Shown here piece by piece: positions 29,133 to 37,951 of a DNA stretch of 64,000 nt (position 1 is its first letter; the number at the start of each line of letters is the position of its first letter). This DNA comes from Caballeronia sp. Lep1P3 (lineage in GTDB: Bacteria; Pseudomonadota; Gammaproteobacteria; Burkholderiales; Burkholderiaceae): the NCBI RefSeq assembly GCF_022879595.1, contig NZ_CP084267.1, positions 558,001 through 622,000 of the forward strand. Direction: 5' to 3'. The notes under the pieces are model-generated. The model did not search any database. It had not been told where the DNA came from and saw only the letters and a list, made by a program, of their open reading frames with translations. A program made the position numbers and the translations under genes.

Positions 29133-29942
29133 ATGAGTCAGCAAGACGGCAGCACGCAGCAACAAGGCAAGAGCGGCGAAGTGCGTTTGACGATCGAAGG
29201 CGCGGCGGCGCATATCGTGTTCGATCGCGCGGACGCGCATAACGCGATGACGTGGCACATGTACGAGCAACTCGAAGCCGTTTGCGAGCGTCTTTCGCGC
29301 GAACGCGACGTGCGCGTGGCGACGTTTCGCGGCGCGGGCGGCAAGGCGTTCGTCGCGGGCACGGACATCCAGCAGTTCAGCGCGTTTCAAAGCGCGGAGG
29401 ACGGCGTCGAGTACGAGCATCGCATCGAGCGGGTGCTCGGCAAGCTCGACGGCCTGCCGATGCCGACGCTCGCCATCGTCGATGGATGGTGCGTCGGCGG
29501 CGGGCTTGCCATCGCCGCGTGCTGCGATCTTCGCATCGCCGCGCCGGGCGCGAAGTTCGGCGTGCCGATCGCGCGCACGCTCGGCAACTGCCTTGCCATC
29601 GGCAACACGGCGCGGCTCGTCGCGGAATTCGGCGTCGGGCGCGCGAAGCGCATGCTGGTGCTCGGCGACATGCTGAATGTCGACGAGGCCATCGCTGCCG
29701 GCTTCGTCATCGAAAGCGTGGAGCCGGACCAGCTCGACGCGCGCGCCGCCGCGCTCGTCGACCGGCTTTCGCGCAATGCGCCCATCACCATGCGCGTGAC
29801 GAAGCAATCGGTCTCCCGCATGCTCGCCGCGCTGCCGCTTTCCGGCGACGACCTCGTGCGCCAGTGCTACGGCAGCGAGGATTTCCGCGAGGGCGTCGCG
29901 GCGTTCACGGAGAAGCGCCCGCCGCTCTGGAAGGGCGTCTGA
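29133..29942 (+). CDS. Enoyl-CoA hydratase/isomerase family protein
   Basis: 269 aa crotonase-fold enzyme. The oxyanion-hole segment GGKAFVAGTDIQQFS and the second conserved helix start VDGWCVGGGLAIAACCDLRIA are clear. At the catalytic positions VPIARTLGNCLA replaces the paired Glu residues of typical hydratases, so an isomerase, hydrolase or decarboxylase reaction is equally possible. It lies 34 bp after the tartrate-type dehydrogenase with GGAGGA upstream, so it is likely co-transcribed. Confidence 0.88.
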   Translation: MSQQDGSTQQQGKSGEVRLTIEGAAAHIVFDRADAHNAMTWHMYEQLEAVCERLSRERDVRVATFRGAGGKAFVAGTDIQQFSAFQSAEDGVEYEHRIERVLGKLDGLPMPTLAIVDGWCVGGGLAIAACCDLRIAAPGAKFGVPIARTLGNCLAIGNTARLVAEFGVGRAKRMLVLGDMLNVDEAIAAGFVIESVEPDQLDARAAALVDRLSRNAPITMRVTKQSVSRMLAALPLSGDDLVRQCYGSEDFREGVAAFTEKRPPLWKGV

Positions 29943-30022
29943 CGCGGGCGGCCCGCGCGCCGCATTTCTTCAAATCGCGTGAACGCGAAGGCTTGCCGAG
30001 CGTCGCGAAACGCCGTGGCCTT

Positions 30023-30862
30023 CTACTCCCCGCGCTGACGCTTCAGGGCGCCGCGCGGCCCGCGTCCGATGACGGCGTCGAGCTTCGCGCGCGCGAGACG
30101 TTGCGCCGTGGCGGCGCTGTCGCCGCTCCAGAAACTGCGGTCTGCATGCTGGATGCGCGTGGCCGTGCGCTGCATGTGCGCATACGCTGCGTTGCGCGCG
30201 GCTGCGGGGTCGCGCGCCTCGATCGCGGCGGCGATCGTTTCGTGTTCCGCGCGCACGTCGGCGGTGAGATCGGCGCGGCGCGATTCGTTCTGACGCGTGA
30301 TGCGAATGGCGTCCTGCAATGCGTTCGTCAGAAGCGACAGCAATTCGGTGAAGTAGGGATTGCCCGCCGCGCGCGAAATCGCCAGATGGAATTCGAGGTC
30401 CGCTTCGACGCCGTCGCCGCCCTCCGAAACCGAGCGGTCGATGGCTTTCAGCGCGCGGCGTATCAGCGTCATCTGCGCGGCGGTGCGGCGTTCGGCGGCG
30501 AGCGCGGCCATCTCGGCCTCGATGCCGCGCCGCAATTCGATGATGCGGACCACGCCCGCAGCCGGATTCTGTTCGTCGCGCGAAAGCCGGAAGACTTGCG
30601 ACGCTTTCGGATCGAGCACCACGGTGCCGCTGCCCTGACGCGTATCGACGAGACCTTCGGACTTGAGCCGCGAGATGGCCTCGCGCACCACCGTGCGGCT
30701 CACCCCGTACTGTTCGGTCATGAACTTCTCGGTGGGAAGGCGGGCGTTGACCGGGTAATAGCCGCTTCTTATCTGGTCGACGAGAACCCGCGTGACGCGG
30801 TCGGCGAGCGTGAATTCCTCGGGACTTGCGGCGATGTCGCGCTTCAGCTTGGCGTCTTGCAT
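30023..30862 (-). CDS. GntR family regulator (FadR/FCD subfamily)
   Basis: 279 aa. The winged HTH is at about residues 20-85 (ARLPTEKFMTEQYGVSRTVV, SRLKSEGLVDTRQGSGTVVL) and the FCD domain follows (IIELRRGIEAEMAALAAE, DLEFHLAISRAAGNPYF with the His metal ligand, and HETIAAAIEARD). It is divergent from the hydroxyisobutyrate-type dehydrogenase gene and probably represses it through the repeats at 30919-30949, and itself as well. Confidence 0.9.
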   Translation of the reverse strand: MQDAKLKRDIAASPEEFTLADRVTRVLVDQIRSGYYPVNARLPTEKFMTEQYGVSRTVVREAISRLKSEGLVDTRQGSGTVVLDPKASQVFRLSRDEQNPAAGVVRIIELRRGIEAEMAALAAERRTAAQMTLIRRALKAIDRSVSEGGDGVEADLEFHLAISRAAGNPYFTELLSLLTNALQDAIRITRQNESRRADLTADVRAEHETIAAAIEARDPAAARNAAYAHMQRTATRIQHADRSFWSGDSAATAQRLARAKLDAVIGRGPRGALKRQRGE

Positions 30863-30918
30863 GGCGGTTCGGCGGTGGATTCTGGCAGGGCGATGATAGC
30901 ATCGCACTGTAAATTTGC

Positions 30919-30949
30919 TTGACAAATGTGTACTATAAATTTGTACTAT
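30919..30949. promoter_or_regulatory. Putative divergent promoter and FadR-type operator
   Basis: TTGACA (30919-30924) and TACTAT (30944-30949) form a plausible though long-spaced (19 bp) sigma-70 promoter for the 31033 gene. Overlapping it are an inverted repeat ACAAAT (30922-30927) / ATTTGT (30939-30944) and a direct repeat GTACTAT at 30930 and 30943. The stretch is AT-rich against very GC-rich surroundings, and it lies between the divergent GntR and dehydrogenase genes. Confidence 0.5.
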
Positions 30950-31032
30950 GACCCGATGCGCGACGGCTGCTGGGCAAGGCATCGGACCGGCCGGAAGCGC
31001 CTTGGAACATCGAACGAAGAACAGGAGACGAC

Positions 31033-31935
31033 ATGAAGCGGATCGGAGTGATCGGGGTGGGCATGATGGGTCACGGCATCGCCACGAACATCGCGAAACA
31101 CGGCTACGAACTCGCGCTGCTCGAACACGCGGGCAATCAGCCGCTCGATGCGCTGCGCGCGGCCGGCGCGACCAGCACGCCCGACGCGGCGGCGCTCGCG
31201 GCATCGGTGGATGTGCTGCTGCTTTGCGTCACCGGCACGCCGCAGGTCGAAGAGGTGCTGTTCAAGAACGGCGTGCTCGATGCCTTGCGCCCCGGCACGG
31301 TCATCATCGACTGTTCGACGGCGATTCCCGCCTCGACGCTGCGCATCGCCGAGGCCGTGAAGCACGCGGGCGGCCGCTTCCTCGATGCGCCGATGACGCG
31401 CACGCCGAAAGAAGCCGCCGAAGGCCGCATCAACCTGATCGTGGGCGGCGAGCGCGCGCTCTTCGACGAATGCCTGCCGCTCCTGCAGAGCTTCGCGGAG
31501 AACATCGTCTATGCGGGCGAGGCGTCGTCGGGGCATCGCCTCAAGCTGCTGCACAACTTCGTATCGCTCGGATTTTCGGCGGTGCTTGCCGAAGCCGCCG
31601 CGTGCGCGAACCGCGCGGGCGTCGATCCGAACGTGCTGGTGAGCGTGCTCGCGGCGGGCGGCGGCGATGGCGTCGTGTTCAAGCGCCTGCGGCCGTTCAT
31701 CGAATCGGCGGACAGTTCGGGCTTCCGTTTCTCGATGTCCAACGCGCTCAAGGACATGGGCTATTACGTCGAGATGACGGACGAAGTGGGCGCGTCCAAC
31801 GCCGCCGCCAGTGCAGTGCGCGAAGTCTACGAGCGCGCGGTCGCCGAAGGCGGCCCGAACACGCCGGTTCCGGAACTGATCGCGCTGCTCGAAGGCGAGG
31901 CCGGAAAAAACGGGCAAGCGGCGCGGGCGGCATGA
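31033..31935 (+). CDS. NAD(P)-dependent beta-hydroxyacid dehydrogenase (HIBADH/GarR-like)
   Basis: 300 aa, beta-hydroxyacid dehydrogenase family. The Rossmann motif is VIGVGMMGHGIATNIAKHG; the substrate segment FLDAPMTRTPKEAAEG and the catalytic Lys in GHRLKLLHNF are present. It would reduce or oxidise 3-hydroxyisobutyrate-, tartronate-semialdehyde- or related compounds. With the semialdehyde dehydrogenase downstream it suggests stepwise oxidation of a hydroxyacid to a dicarboxylate. ATG with AGGAGA upstream. Confidence 0.9.
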   Translation: MKRIGVIGVGMMGHGIATNIAKHGYELALLEHAGNQPLDALRAAGATSTPDAAALAASVDVLLLCVTGTPQVEEVLFKNGVLDALRPGTVIIDCSTAIPASTLRIAEAVKHAGGRFLDAPMTRTPKEAAEGRINLIVGGERALFDECLPLLQSFAENIVYAGEASSGHRLKLLHNFVSLGFSAVLAEAAACANRAGVDPNVLVSVLAAGGGDGVVFKRLRPFIESADSSGFRFSMSNALKDMGYYVEMTDEVGASNAAASAVREVYERAVAEGGPNTPVPELIALLEGEAGKNGQAARAA

Positions 31936-31938
31936 GCG

Positions 31939-32287
31939 TTGAGCCCGCGCGCGCGTCGTCGAACGGATCGGCTTCGCGACGAACTCGTGCGCCTTTTGAC
32001 CGAGCGGCTCGTCACGCGCACGACGGGCGAATGGGTCCGCGCGTTCGACGAAGCCGGTCTGCCCGCCGGTCCCGTGCTGGACGTGGCGCAGGCGCGCGGC
32101 ATGGTTGTCGAGTCGCATCATCCGCTCGCGGGCGACGTGAAGGGCATCCCTGCCGATCCGCTTCTCGGGCCGCGCCGCGCCGCTGCTCGGACAGCACACG
32201 CGCGAAGTGCCGAGCGAGATCGGCTATGCGGACGCGCGGATCGACCAGATGCACGAAAGCGGCACCGTCTACGCACGCGCCGGCTAA
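31939..32287 (+). pseudogene. Remnant of a CaiB/BaiF (family III) CoA-transferase gene
   Basis: Only the last 115 or so residues of a roughly 400-residue enzyme remain. Frame 1 reads RDELVRLLTERL, TTGEWVRAFDEAGLPAGPVL and MVVESHHPLAGDVKG; near 32141-32150 the frame shifts by one and the expected ending continues as LPIRFSGRAAPLLGQHTREV and EIGYADARID to a TAA at 32285-32287. The usual segment between PVLDVAQA and ARGMVVE also looks shortened. With the N-terminus and active-site Asp gone it cannot be functional. It sits between two enzyme genes of the same operon. Confidence 0.85.
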
Positions 32288-32327
32288 GCCTTATTCAATC
32301 CCGTCTCACCCGAACAAGGACCATCGC

Positions 32328-33800
32328 ATGTTTCTCGAACTGACGCGGCCCGAACTGGTCCGCACGCAAAATCTGATCGACGGCAAATGGACCGATGCCG
32401 CAGAAGGCGCGCGCTATCCCGTCGCGAATCCCGCGAACGGCGAGCGCTTCGTCGATGCAGCCAACAGCACGTCCGCCGATGCGCGCGCCGCCACCGATGC
32501 CGCCGCGCGCGCGCTGCCCGGCTGGCGCGCGACGCTGCCGCGCGAGCGCGCGGCCATTCTGCGCCGCTGGCACGCGCTCATCCTCGCGAATCTGGAAGAC
32601 CTCGCGCGCATCATGTCGACGGAGCAGGGCAAGCCGCTCGTCGAAAGCCGGGGCGAAGTGCGCTATGGCGCGTCGTATGTCGAATGGTTCGCGGAGGAAG
32701 GCCCGCGCGTGTACGGCGACATCATCCCGCAGCAGCAACGCGGCAAGCGCATGATCGCGGTGAAGGAGCCGATCGGCATCGTCGCGGCTATCACGCCGTG
32801 GAACTTTCCGCTCGCGATGATCGCGCGCAAGATCGCGCCGGCGCTCGCCGTCGGCTGCACGGTCGTCGCGAAGCCCGCGGAAGACACGCCGCTCACCGCG
32901 CTCGCCCTCGCGCTGCTCGCGCAGGAAGCCGGCTTGCCCGATGGCGTGCTCAACATGATTTCCGCGTCGCGCGATGCGGGCGTCGCGGCAGTGGCCGACT
33001 GGCTCGCCGACGCGCGCGTGCGCAAGATCACGTTCACCGGCTCGACGCCCGTCGGCAAGCATCTCGCGCGCGAATCGGCGGGCACGCTCAAGAAGCTCTC
33101 GCTCGAACTCGGCGGCAACGCGCCGTTCATCGTGTTCGACGACGCCGACATCGACGCGGCCATCGCCGGTCTCATGGCATCGAAGTTCCGCAACGGCGGG
33201 CAGACGTGCGTGTGCCCGAATCGCGTGTACGTGCAGTCGGGCGTCTACGATGCGTTCGCGCGGCGGCTCGCCGAGCGCGTGTCGTCGCTGAAGGTCGGCC
33301 CCGCCACGGACGACAGCGTGCTGATCGGCCCGATGATCAACGCGCGCGCCGTCGACAAGATCGCGCGCCACGTCGACGACGCGCTCTCGCACGGCGCGCG
33401 CGTGCTGACGGGCGGGCGCAGGCTCACGGAACTCGGACCGAACTTCTATGCGCCGACCGTGCTCGTCGACGCGAGCGAGAAGATGGTCGTGTGCTGCGAG
33501 GAAACCTTCGGGCCGGTCGTGCCGCTCTTTCGCTTCGAGCGCGAGGAAGACGCGATCCGCGCCGCGAACGACACGCCGTTTGGTCTCGCCGCCTACTTCT
33601 ATACGCGCGATGCGCGGCGCATCCATCGCGTGTCGTCGCAACTGGAAGCCGGCGTCATCGGCGCAAACGAGGGCGCGGTGGCGAGCGAGGCCGCGCCTTT
33701 CGGCGGCGTGAAGGAATCGGGCTATGGCCGCGAAGGATCGCGCTACGGACTCGACGACTATCTCTCGGTCAAGTACGTTTGCGAAGGCGGTCTCGATTGA
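32328..33800 (+). CDS. NAD(P)-dependent succinate-semialdehyde-type aldehyde dehydrogenase
   Basis: 490 aa, same subfamily as the enzyme at 3505. Catalytic Glu in LELGGNAPFIVF and Cys in NGGQTCVCPNR; ITPWNFPLAMIARK in the cofactor site. The ATG at 32328 is preceded by AAGGA; much longer upstream readings run through the CoA-transferase remnant and are not real. It follows the beta-hydroxyacid dehydrogenase and precedes a LysR regulator. Confidence 0.9.
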   Translation: MFLELTRPELVRTQNLIDGKWTDAAEGARYPVANPANGERFVDAANSTSADARAATDAAARALPGWRATLPRERAAILRRWHALILANLEDLARIMSTEQGKPLVESRGEVRYGASYVEWFAEEGPRVYGDIIPQQQRGKRMIAVKEPIGIVAAITPWNFPLAMIARKIAPALAVGCTVVAKPAEDTPLTALALALLAQEAGLPDGVLNMISASRDAGVAAVADWLADARVRKITFTGSTPVGKHLARESAGTLKKLSLELGGNAPFIVFDDADIDAAIAGLMASKFRNGGQTCVCPNRVYVQSGVYDAFARRLAERVSSLKVGPATDDSVLIGPMINARAVDKIARHVDDALSHGARVLTGGRRLTELGPNFYAPTVLVDASEKMVVCCEETFGPVVPLFRFEREEDAIRAANDTPFGLAAYFYTRDARRIHRVSSQLEAGVIGANEGAVASEAAPFGGVKESGYGREGSRYGLDDYLSVKYVCEGGLD

Positions 33801-33822
33801 GCCGCGCCGGACGGAGCAGGCG

Positions 33823-34782
33823 ATGAATCCTCGTATCGACCTCAACGATCTGCGCGTGTTTCATGTCGTCGCGCAAAAGGCGAGCTTCTCCGCCGCCGCC
33901 GATGCGCTTTCGGTGTCGGCGGCGTATGTCAGCAAGCGCATCCGGCTGCTCGAAACGGCGCTGGATGCGCCGCTCCTGTACCGCTCGACGCGCCGCGTCG
34001 CGATGACGGAAGCGGGCGAGCGGCTTTATCGCTGGGCGGAGAAAGTGCTCGACGACATGGACCAGCTCGTCGACGACGTCTCCGGCGTGAAGCGCGCGCC
34101 GCGCGGCACGCTGCGCATTTCGAGCAGCTTCGGCTTCGGGCGGCATGTCGTCGCGCCGGTGCTTGCGCGCTTCGTCGAAGCGCATCCGCAGCTCGACGTT
34201 CGGCTCGATCTCTTCGATCGCCTCGTCGATATCGCCGCCGAAGGCTACGACCTCGATATCCGCATCGGCGACGAGATCGCGCCGCATCTCATCGCGCGGC
34301 GGCTCGCGACGAACCACCGCATTCTGTGCGCGTCGCCGGACTATCTGCGCGCGCGGGGCGTGCCGCAGCGCGTCGCGGACTTGCAGGCGCACGAATGCCT
34401 GTGCATCAAGGAGCGCGATCATCCGTTCGGCGTATGGCGCTTTGTGGACGATGGCGACGATGTGCGCGTGAAGGTGCGTGGATCGCTCGCGTCGAACGAC
34501 GGCGAAGTGGCCGTGCAATGGGCGCTCGCTGGACGCGGCGTGATTCTGCGTTCGATCTGGAACGTGCGCCCTTATCTCGACGACGGCCGCCTCGTGCAGA
34601 TTCTGCCGCACGCGACGCAGCCCGCCGATGTGTGGGCCGTGTATCCGTCGCGGCTCGCCACCTCCGCGCGCATCAAGGCGTGCGTGGAGTTTCTCGCCGC
34701 CGAGTTCGCGCAGGCCGGATGGGCGCGCGCGGCGCAATCCGCACCCGGCGATGCGCGCCGGAGGCTCGCGCGCGTGCGTTGA
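33823..34782 (+). CDS. LysR family transcriptional regulator
   Basis: 319 aa. The N-terminal HTH is IDLNDLRVFHVVAQKASFSA, LSVSAAYVSKRIRLLE and LYRSTRRVAMTEAGE, followed by a periplasmic-binding-protein-like effector domain (RGTLRISSSFGFGRHVV). The pattern resembles the DsdC/TtdR-like group that regulates hydroxyacid use. It is on the same strand as, and 22 bp after, the aldehyde dehydrogenase, which is unusual for LysR genes. Its target is probably the 28034-33800 genes. Confidence 0.9.
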   Translation: MNPRIDLNDLRVFHVVAQKASFSAAADALSVSAAYVSKRIRLLETALDAPLLYRSTRRVAMTEAGERLYRWAEKVLDDMDQLVDDVSGVKRAPRGTLRISSSFGFGRHVVAPVLARFVEAHPQLDVRLDLFDRLVDIAAEGYDLDIRIGDEIAPHLIARRLATNHRILCASPDYLRARGVPQRVADLQAHECLCIKERDHPFGVWRFVDDGDDVRVKVRGSLASNDGEVAVQWALAGRGVILRSIWNVRPYLDDGRLVQILPHATQPADVWAVYPSRLATSARIKACVEFLAAEFAQAGWARAAQSAPGDARRRLARVR

Positions 34783-35088
34783 TCTGCGTGCGCGCTCGCG
34801 TCGCAGTGGCTCCGGACGAGAGCCCCGCTGCTTCGCATGAATTCGCGCCATCTGCTGCTTTTTCGGTCAGTCGCGCCCGCGCATGATGGGCGTAGCGTGA
34901 TGATCCGCCGCAGCGATGGCAGGCGCGCGCCAGTCGGAATGCGGCCGCGGCGGACGTCGTCGGCGAGTTCGTCGGCCAGGGCTTTCGGAGCGTCTCATGA
35001 GGCGCGTGGGCGGCTAGGGATGATTGCGCTGTGGCGGGCTTGCCGATCCTGGCGTGCGCCCGAACCAATGGGCGCATCGCGTTGCATT
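34783..35088. other. Gene-free stretch between two LysR genes
   Basis: About 306 bp between convergent ends of two LysR genes. No credible coding frame and no clear hairpin with a T-tract seen. Confidence 0.4.
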
Positions 35089-35997
35089 TCATCGATCCGT
35101 CGATGAAACATCGATCAACGTCCGAAGCCGGGCCAACAGCCACTTCTTGAAGACCTTGAGCTTCGGATTGAGGTCGCCCTTGCTGTGGACGAGGTGGTAT
35201 CCATGGTGAATGCGGACCGTGTGCGGAATGGCCTGCACGAGCCGCCCGTCGTTAAAGTCCTCCTGGAACAGGAACAGGGGCACTAGTCCAAAGCCGAGGC
35301 CCGACATGGCAGCTTCGCGCATCATCAGCATCTGCAGGAAACGCGGCGACTTGCCCAAGCTCGGCATTTGCAGCCCGTAGTGCTCGAAATAATTCTTCCA
35401 CGGCTCCTCGCGAGCGCCGGCCACGCTCAGCAAGGGCGCCGTGAGCAGGTCGGCGGGTTCGTGCACGTTGGCCTGCTGCTTCAGGCGCGGCGAGCACACC
35501 ACGCCTGCCAGCGTGGTGTCGAACAGGCTGACCGAATCGAAGCCCGGCCAGGGCGGCGAGCCGTAGCGGATGCGCGCATCGACGGGCGCGTCGCGGTCGA
35601 GTTCCTTCAGTTCCTCCGCCAGCACGTCCACCTGTATGTCGGGATACCGGACTCGGAAGTCGCCGATGTTGCGCACCAGCCAGAGCGTGAAACCGACATT
35701 CACCGAGAGGACCAGCGTCGACTGCGCCGCGCTTTCCTTGAGCCGGCTGCCGGCCTCGGCGATCAGGTTCAGCCCCGCCGTGATCTGCTCGTGATACGTC
35801 CTGCCGGCGGGCGTCAGTGTGATCCAGCGGCCGTTGCGCTCGAACAGGCGAACCTCGAGCTGTTCCTCGAGCGTCTGAATCATGCGACTGACCGCCCCCT
35901 GCGTCACATGGAGCTCGGTGGCAGCCGCGGTGAAGCTCTCCAGACGGGCTGCAACCTCGAAATATCTGACGGCGGTCAGGGAAGGAAGGCGCTTCAT
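35089..35997 (-). CDS. LysR family regulator, GcvA-like
   Basis: 302 aa regulator divergent from the aromatic hydroxylase operon, so very probably its activator. HTH: RLPSLTAVRYFEVAARLESF, TELHVTQGAVSRMIQTLEEQ and LFERNGRWITLTPAGRTY. The effector domain starts near LVLSVNVGFTLWLVRNI. The GcvA-like group often senses amino acids or aromatic acids. A palindrome at 36012-36026 lies 14 bp upstream of its start. Confidence 0.92.
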   Translation of the reverse strand: MKRLPSLTAVRYFEVAARLESFTAAATELHVTQGAVSRMIQTLEEQLEVRLFERNGRWITLTPAGRTYHEQITAGLNLIAEAGSRLKESAAQSTLVLSVNVGFTLWLVRNIGDFRVRYPDIQVDVLAEELKELDRDAPVDARIRYGSPPWPGFDSVSLFDTTLAGVVCSPRLKQQANVHEPADLLTAPLLSVAGAREEPWKNYFEHYGLQMPSLGKSPRFLQMLMMREAAMSGLGFGLVPLFLFQEDFNDGRLVQAIPHTVRIHHGYHLVHSKGDLNPKLKVFKKWLLARLRTLIDVSSTDR

Positions 35998-36011
35998 TTC
36001 AACGATCTTGC

Positions 36012-36026
36012 ATGAGTTGAACTCAT
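36012..36026. promoter_or_regulatory. Palindrome in LysR-hydroxylase intergenic region
   Basis: ATGAGT-TGA-ACTCAT, a perfect 6-bp inverted repeat with a 3-bp centre, between the LysR start (35997) and the hydroxylase start (36111). Its position is right for an autoregulated activator site; it does not contain the classical T-N11-A core in an obvious form. Confidence 0.45.
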
Positions 36027-36110
36027 TCTAACGCAGAAGGAATCGCTTTAGATCGGGCAACTGCGCCACCTAAACTGTGTTCACTCGAACTACGCCAAAA
36101 GAGACACGAC

Positions 36111-37358
36111 ATGGACGCAGTGATTGAAACCCGACCCTTCACGGTCACCGAAGGCGAAGTCTACCGCCAGCGCGCGCTGGAAGCGGGCCAGGCATTCCTC
36201 AAGGCCATCGATGCGATCGCGCCAGTGCTGCGCGCCGGCCGTGAGCAGTCCGAGCGCGACTGCCGCGTGCCGGACGCGAGCGTGGAGGCCATGCTCGAAG
36301 CCGGTGTGTTCCGCGCCTTCACGCCGTTGCAGTACGGCGGGCTGGAGCTGTCCCCGGCGGACTTCTACGACGGCCTGATGCGCATCGCGCAATGCGACAG
36401 TTCCGCCGCGTGGATCGCCGGTCAGATCGTCTGTCACAACCTCGAAATCGCCGCGATGCACCCGCAGATGCACGAGGATTTCTGGGGCGTCTACGGTCCG
36501 GATGCACGCGCGTCCAGTTCCTACGCGCCGCTCGGCAAGACCGAGCCGGTCGAGGGCGGCTACATGCTCGACGGCCGCTGGACCTTCTCCAGCGGCGTCG
36601 ACTTCGCGCACTACGTGGTGCTCGGCGGCGGCGAGCGCAATTTCCTCGTGCCGATCACCGATCTGGTGATCGACCACGACAGCTGGGACGTGCAGGGCAT
36701 GCGCGGCACCGGCAGCAAGGCGGTCACGGCGAACAAGGTGTTCGTGCCGAATCACCGCATTCACGTGATGGCCGATGTCGTCAACGACATCAACCCCGGC
36801 TATGAGAGCATCACCACGCCGCTGTATCGCGGCGTGTCGTGGATGACCGTGTTCTACGCAACGGCTGCGAATACCGTGATCGGCACCGCCATGGAAGCCG
36901 TCAACGTGTTCTTCGAGCAGTCCCGCAACCGCTACACGAAGATGGGAACCGGCGCGCGACTGGCCGAAAATCCCTTCCTCAATCTCAAGATCGCGGATGC
37001 CAAAACGCGCATGAACGACATCCGCATGCGCACGCTGAACAACTGGCGCCATATCTTCGATCAGGCTTGCAAGGGCGAGCCCATCTCGCATCAGGAACGC
37101 CTGCGCGTGCGTTTCGAATCGGCCGATTCGTTCGCTGCCTGCTTCGATGTCGTGCACGACATCTGGCCGATGGTCGGCGCGGTGGCTTCGCAGACCTCCA
37201 ATCCGATGCAACTGATCTACCGCAACCTGATGGCGTCGCGAGTGCACGGCACGGGCGGCAAGGAATTCGCGGCCATCGCGTATTCGCGTTCGCTGCTGGG
37301 CCTGCCGGCGCCGGAATTCAAGGTCGTCGATTTTGGCGCCGCGGCCTACTGGCGCTAA
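36111..37358 (+). CDS. Flavin-dependent aromatic hydroxylase, oxygenase component (acyl-CoA-dehydrogenase fold, HsaA/TesA2-like)
   Basis: 415 aa two-component monooxygenase of the acyl-CoA dehydrogenase superfamily, using reduced flavin from the next gene. Visible: the helical N-terminus (LKAIDAIAPVLRAGREQSER), flavin and substrate region (QCDSSAAWIAGQIVCHN, GRWTFSSGVDFAHYVVLGGG), and C-terminal helices ending YSRSLLGLPAPEFKVVDFGA. Related enzymes hydroxylate phenols ortho to the OH (3-HSA in steroid breakdown, 4-hydroxyphenylacetate). First gene of the meta-cleavage cluster. The substrate is not identified. Confidence 0.88.
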   Translation: MDAVIETRPFTVTEGEVYRQRALEAGQAFLKAIDAIAPVLRAGREQSERDCRVPDASVEAMLEAGVFRAFTPLQYGGLELSPADFYDGLMRIAQCDSSAAWIAGQIVCHNLEIAAMHPQMHEDFWGVYGPDARASSSYAPLGKTEPVEGGYMLDGRWTFSSGVDFAHYVVLGGGERNFLVPITDLVIDHDSWDVQGMRGTGSKAVTANKVFVPNHRIHVMADVVNDINPGYESITTPLYRGVSWMTVFYATAANTVIGTAMEAVNVFFEQSRNRYTKMGTGARLAENPFLNLKIADAKTRMNDIRMRTLNNWRHIFDQACKGEPISHQERLRVRFESADSFAACFDVVHDIWPMVGAVASQTSNPMQLIYRNLMASRVHGTGGKEFAAIAYSRSLLGLPAPEFKVVDFGAAAYWR

Positions 37359-37384
37359 GCACCCGAACCTCACGGAGGCGAAAA

Positions 37385-37951
37385 ATGTTGATGGAAGAAC
37401 AAGTTGCCGTCGGCCAGGGACAGGCGTCCCTGCTCGAGCGTGGCCGCCCGCTGGATGACAGCCGCGCATTCCGGCGCTGCCTCGGCCAGTATCCGACCGG
37501 CGTGGCGGTCATCACCGCCAGCCACGACAGCGGACTGGTCGGCATGACGGTGAATTCGTTTGCTTCGGTCTCGCTCGATCCGCCGCTGATCCTGTGGTCG
37601 ATCCGGCGCGAGTCGCGAAGTGTCGAGGCCTTCCAGAGTGCGGAGCACTTCGTGGTGAACGTGCTCGCGCACGATCAGATCGAGGTGTCGAATTGGTTCT
37701 GCAAGGGCCACCCGGAAAAGTTCGAGCAGGTGGCGTGGGAAGCGGGGCTCGGCGGCGCACCGCTGATCCACGGAGCGGTGGCGCACCTGGAATGCCAGCG
37801 CGTTTCGATTCAGGAAGCCGGCGATCATCTGATCCTGATCGGCGAGGTGAAGCAGTACGCGCATTTCGACGGCAAGCCGCTGACGTTCAGCAACGGCGAA
37901 TATGCGATGACGCAGGTGCTTCCGCGCGAGCCGGCCTGCCAGCCCAATTGA
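37385..37951 (+). CDS. Flavin reductase component of the hydroxylase (HsaB/TesA1-like)
   Basis: 188 aa split-barrel NAD(P)H:flavin reductase. Features: FRRCLGQYPTGVAVITA, GMTVNSFASVSLDPPLILWS, HFVVNVLAHDQIEVS and the C-terminal GEYAMTQVLPREP. It delivers reduced flavin to the 36111 oxygenase; 26 bp separate the genes. Start ATG 37385 follows GGAGGCGAAAA. Third flavin reductase in the window. Confidence 0.9.
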   Translation: MLMEEQVAVGQGQASLLERGRPLDDSRAFRRCLGQYPTGVAVITASHDSGLVGMTVNSFASVSLDPPLILWSIRRESRSVEAFQSAEHFVVNVLAHDQIEVSNWFCKGHPEKFEQVAWEAGLGGAPLIHGAVAHLECQRVSIQEAGDHLILIGEVKQYAHFDGKPLTFSNGEYAMTQVLPREPACQPN

